Source of the DNA: an uncultured Prevotella sp.
GTDB lineage: Bacteria > Bacteroidota > Bacteroidia > Bacteroidales > Bacteroidaceae
DNA length: 7,231 bases
Assembly (NCBI GenBank): GCA_946623195.1
Contig: CAMOQW010000076.1
Coordinates: 1-7,231, forward strand
Direction: 5' to 3'
Made by a program: the position numbers and the translations under genes. Every line of letters starts with the position of its first letter. Positions within the stretch are counted from its first letter, which is position 1. The notes under the pieces were generated by a model, which was not told where the DNA came from, searched no databases, and saw only the letters and a list, made by a program, of their open reading frames with translations. Shown in pieces: positions 5,986 through 7,231 of the stretch.

Positions 5986-7110
5986 TTATTGTACGTGTTT
6001 TCCTGCCAACACCATTCGTGTGGTGGCGGGTGTCGGAGTGGCGGTAATGTCTGCTGTGCGCACTTCTTGCCGAGTGCCGTCGATGTTGAAAGTCAGTGTG
6101 GCACCGTCAGCGCGGACGTCGATGCTGACGGGGGCGCCCATCACGAGTGGCAGGTTCACGTCGCCATGACCGGCAGGGAATCCGCAGAGCACGGGGATGC
6201 CGTAGGGAGCCAGCATCTCGTGCAGCATGGCCTCGATGCTCTCGTAGGTGAACTCCGTGCCGCAGCTGGTGAACTCGCCAAGGATGACGCCCTTGCAGCG
6301 GTCAAGCACGCCGTTCATCTGGAGGATGCGCATCTGGCGGTCCACGTTGTGCATCGACTCGCCCACCTCTTCCACGAAGAGTATCAGGTCCTGCCCCTGT
6401 GTGGCATCAGCCTGCGAACCGAGGTTGGGGGCAAAGGTGCAGAGATTGCCGCCCACCAGCACGCCGCTGGCCTGGCCGGTGATGTTCTGCTGGTGCGCCG
6501 GCAGCTCATAGCGGGGCACCTGGCCCAGCAGCAGGTCGCGCATCAGCGTGCTGGTAGCGTCGGTGCCACCTTGGGCCAGGAAGGAACTCATCGTGGCGTG
6601 CATACTCATCACGCCCGCACGCGTCCACAGGCCGTGGAGGGTGGTGATGTCGCTGAATCCCACGATCCACTTCGGCGAGGCCTTCAGCTCTGCCAGCGTC
6701 AGATAGTCTATCAGCTGGATGGTGCCATACCCGCCACGGTTGCAGATGATGGCTTTGACCGAGGGGTCGTCGAGTGCCCAGCGGATGTCGCTGATGCGCT
6801 CTGCCACCGTTCCGCCGTAGCGCCCGTCCACCACCTGGCCGACATTCGGCCCGATGACGGGCTCCAGTCCCCAGCTGCGCAGCACGTCGGCCGTCTTCTC
6901 CACGTTCTCCATCGGGGTGAAGTAGGATGGCGAAATCAGTGCCACCTTGTCGCCCGCCGTCAGGTAGTCGGGTTTCACGCAGTTCGTCACTACCGGCCCG
7001 TCGGGGGTCGGCTTCACGTTGTTGTCTTCATTGCTGCACGATGTCAGCGCTGTCAGGCCACTCACTACGAGTATTGTGGCCAGCATCCATATTTTTGCTT
7101 GTCTCTTCAT
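5986..7110 (-). CDS. Lipoprotein LD-carboxypeptidase (peptidase family S66, LdcA/MccF-like)
   Basis: A 374-residue serine peptidase of family S66. Family members cleave the L,D bond to the terminal D-Ala of murein tetrapeptides (LdcA) or inactivate microcin C (MccF). The catalytic triad can be read: Ser153 in VGFSDIT, Glu247 in LFVEEVGE, and His315 in FPAGHGDVNLPL. The Ser-Glu-His spacing (94 and 68 residues) resembles that of LdcA. The N-terminal substrate region VALISPS (56-62) and ICNRGGYGT (122-130) also fit. Unlike cytoplasmic LdcA, this protein starts with a lipoprotein signal: hydrophobic residues 7-22, lipobox LTSC, Cys25, then SNEDNN, an acidic stretch like Bacteroidota surface-export signals. 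ATG at 7108-7110 is chosen because it gives that signal; an in-frame TTG 24 bases upstream lies inside the promoter box. It is the first gene of an operon with DUF4421 and the calycin/PCMD gene. Confidence 0.93.
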   Translation of the reverse strand: MKRQAKIWMLATILVVSGLTALTSCSNEDNNVKPTPDGPVVTNCVKPDYLTAGDKVALISPSYFTPMENVEKTADVLRSWGLEPVIGPNVGQVVDGRYGGTVAERISDIRWALDDPSVKAIICNRGGYGTIQLIDYLTLAELKASPKWIVGFSDITTLHGLWTRAGVMSMHATMSSFLAQGGTDATSTLMRDLLLGQVPRYELPAHQQNITGQASGVLVGGNLCTFAPNLGSQADATQGQDLILFVEEVGESMHNVDRQMRILQMNGVLDRCKGVILGEFTSCGTEFTYESIEAMLHEMLAPYGIPVLCGFPAGHGDVNLPLVMGAPVSIDVRADGATLTFNIDGTRQEVRTADITATPTPATTRMVLAGKHVQ

Positions 7111-7130
7111 CTTGCATGTGCTTAGGTGCT

Positions 7131-7139
7131 GCAAAGGTA
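7131..7139 (-). promoter_or_regulatory. Bacteroidota promoter -7 box for the S66 / DUF4421 / PCMD operon
   Basis: On the minus strand, positions 7139-7132 read TACCTTTG followed by CAG. The 15 bases around it (7129-7143) are identical to those around the mlaE box (973-987). No TTTG is found 19-21 bases upstream; the nearest upstream TTTG is at 7175-7172, too far at 32 bases. The box ends 21 bases before the ATG. No other promoter is evident in the next 2.3 kb, so the three genes are probably one transcript. Confidence 0.7.
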
Positions 7140-7163
7140 CAAAATAAATTCCTATCCCGTTCG

Positions 7164-7190
7164 GAAAATTGCAAATAAATTTGCATTTTC
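7164..7190. repeat. Imperfect palindrome over the divergent promoter region
   Basis: GCAAAT (7171-7176) and ATTTGC (7179-7184) form perfect 6-base arms around AA. Outside them GAAAAT (7164-7169) pairs with ATTTTC (7185-7190), with one unpaired T at 7170, so each arm totals 12 paired bases. The -33 TTTG of the plus-strand promoter lies inside the right arm. It may be an operator or part of a dispersed intergenic repeat. Confidence 0.7.
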
Positions 7191-7211
7191 GCTCACTTAT
7201 TCGTACCTTTG
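7180..7211 (+). promoter_or_regulatory. Complete Bacteroidota promoter reading out of the window
   Basis: TTTG at 7180-7183, a 20-base spacer, and TACCTTTG at 7204-7211 form the best promoter in the window, matching both the -33 and -7 consensus elements. Transcription would begin near 7215-7218 and run rightward into a gene beyond position 7231, divergent from the S66 operon. Confidence 0.75.
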
Positions 7212-7229
7212 ACCTTCGGTCTTAGGTAC
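7203..7229. repeat. Imperfect palindrome covering the -7 box and predicted start site
   Basis: GTACCT (7203-7208) pairs with AGGTAC (7224-7229), and GACC (7211-7214) pairs with GGTC (7218-7221) around the loop TTC. The two TT pairs between them are mismatched. Ten of twelve arm positions are complementary. The left arm contains most of the -7 box, so a dimeric repressor bound here would block transcription; a short hairpin at the 5' end of the transcript is the alternative. Confidence 0.55.
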
Positions 7230-7231
7230 TC

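Noticed and set aside
5938..7125. A 395-codon open frame on the plus strand opposite the S66 gene.
   Set aside because: It is antisense to a clear enzyme gene with a full catalytic triad. Its translation is His/Ala/Val-rich without recognisable domains, as expected from a codon-biased GC-rich gene read backwards.
7111..7134. TTG start for the S66 gene adding 8 residues.
   Set aside because: The TTG lies inside the -7 promoter box and would not be transcribed; the ATG at 7110 gives a canonical lipoprotein signal.

Overview
The window looks like chromosomal DNA from a Bacteroidales bacterium, most likely a GC-rich member of the Prevotellaceae. The evidence is the protein families (a calycin-like/PCMD surface protein, a DUF4421 barrel, a degenerate C-terminal sorting-type tail), Bacteroidota-type promoters of the form TAnnTTTG (here TACCTTTG, four times), and the lack of Shine-Dalgarno sites. 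The genus is an inference. I see no rRNA, tRNA, CRISPR array, insertion sequence or phage gene.

Layout. (1) Positions 1-967, minus strand: the start of a MlaF-type ATPase gene (cut by the window edge), preceded in transcription by mlaE, the permease of the Mla/MCE phospholipid transporter. The two genes share an ATGA overlap. (2) Positions 968-1091: a divergent promoter region with a tandem heptamer and an inverted repeat. (3) Positions 1092-3269, plus strand: a TonB-dependent outer-membrane receptor whose plug and histidine-rich loop resemble ZnuD-type zinc receptors. (4) Positions 3253-7110, minus strand: a three-gene run transcribed toward the receptor. It encodes a lipoprotein LD-carboxypeptidase (peptidase family S66), a DUF4421 predicted outer-membrane barrel whose start lies one base after the previous stop, and a secreted calycin-like + PCMD protein. 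The last gene overlaps the receptor gene tail to tail by 17 bp. (5) Positions 7111-7231: a second divergent promoter region with two imperfect palindromes and a good plus-strand promoter for a gene beyond the window.

How the genes may work together: every product acts in or at the cell envelope. MlaE/MlaF move phospholipid between the membranes, the receptor imports a metal or metal complex, and the S66 operon combines a peptidoglycan-peptide hydrolase with an outer-membrane barrel and a probable surface protein. A functional link between the receptor and the convergent operon is possible but unproven. The points most worth a second look are the histidine-rich receptor, the S66 lipoprotein coupled to DUF4421, the altered C-termini at the convergent overlap, the nearly leaderless mlaE, and the palindromic promoter region at the right edge.
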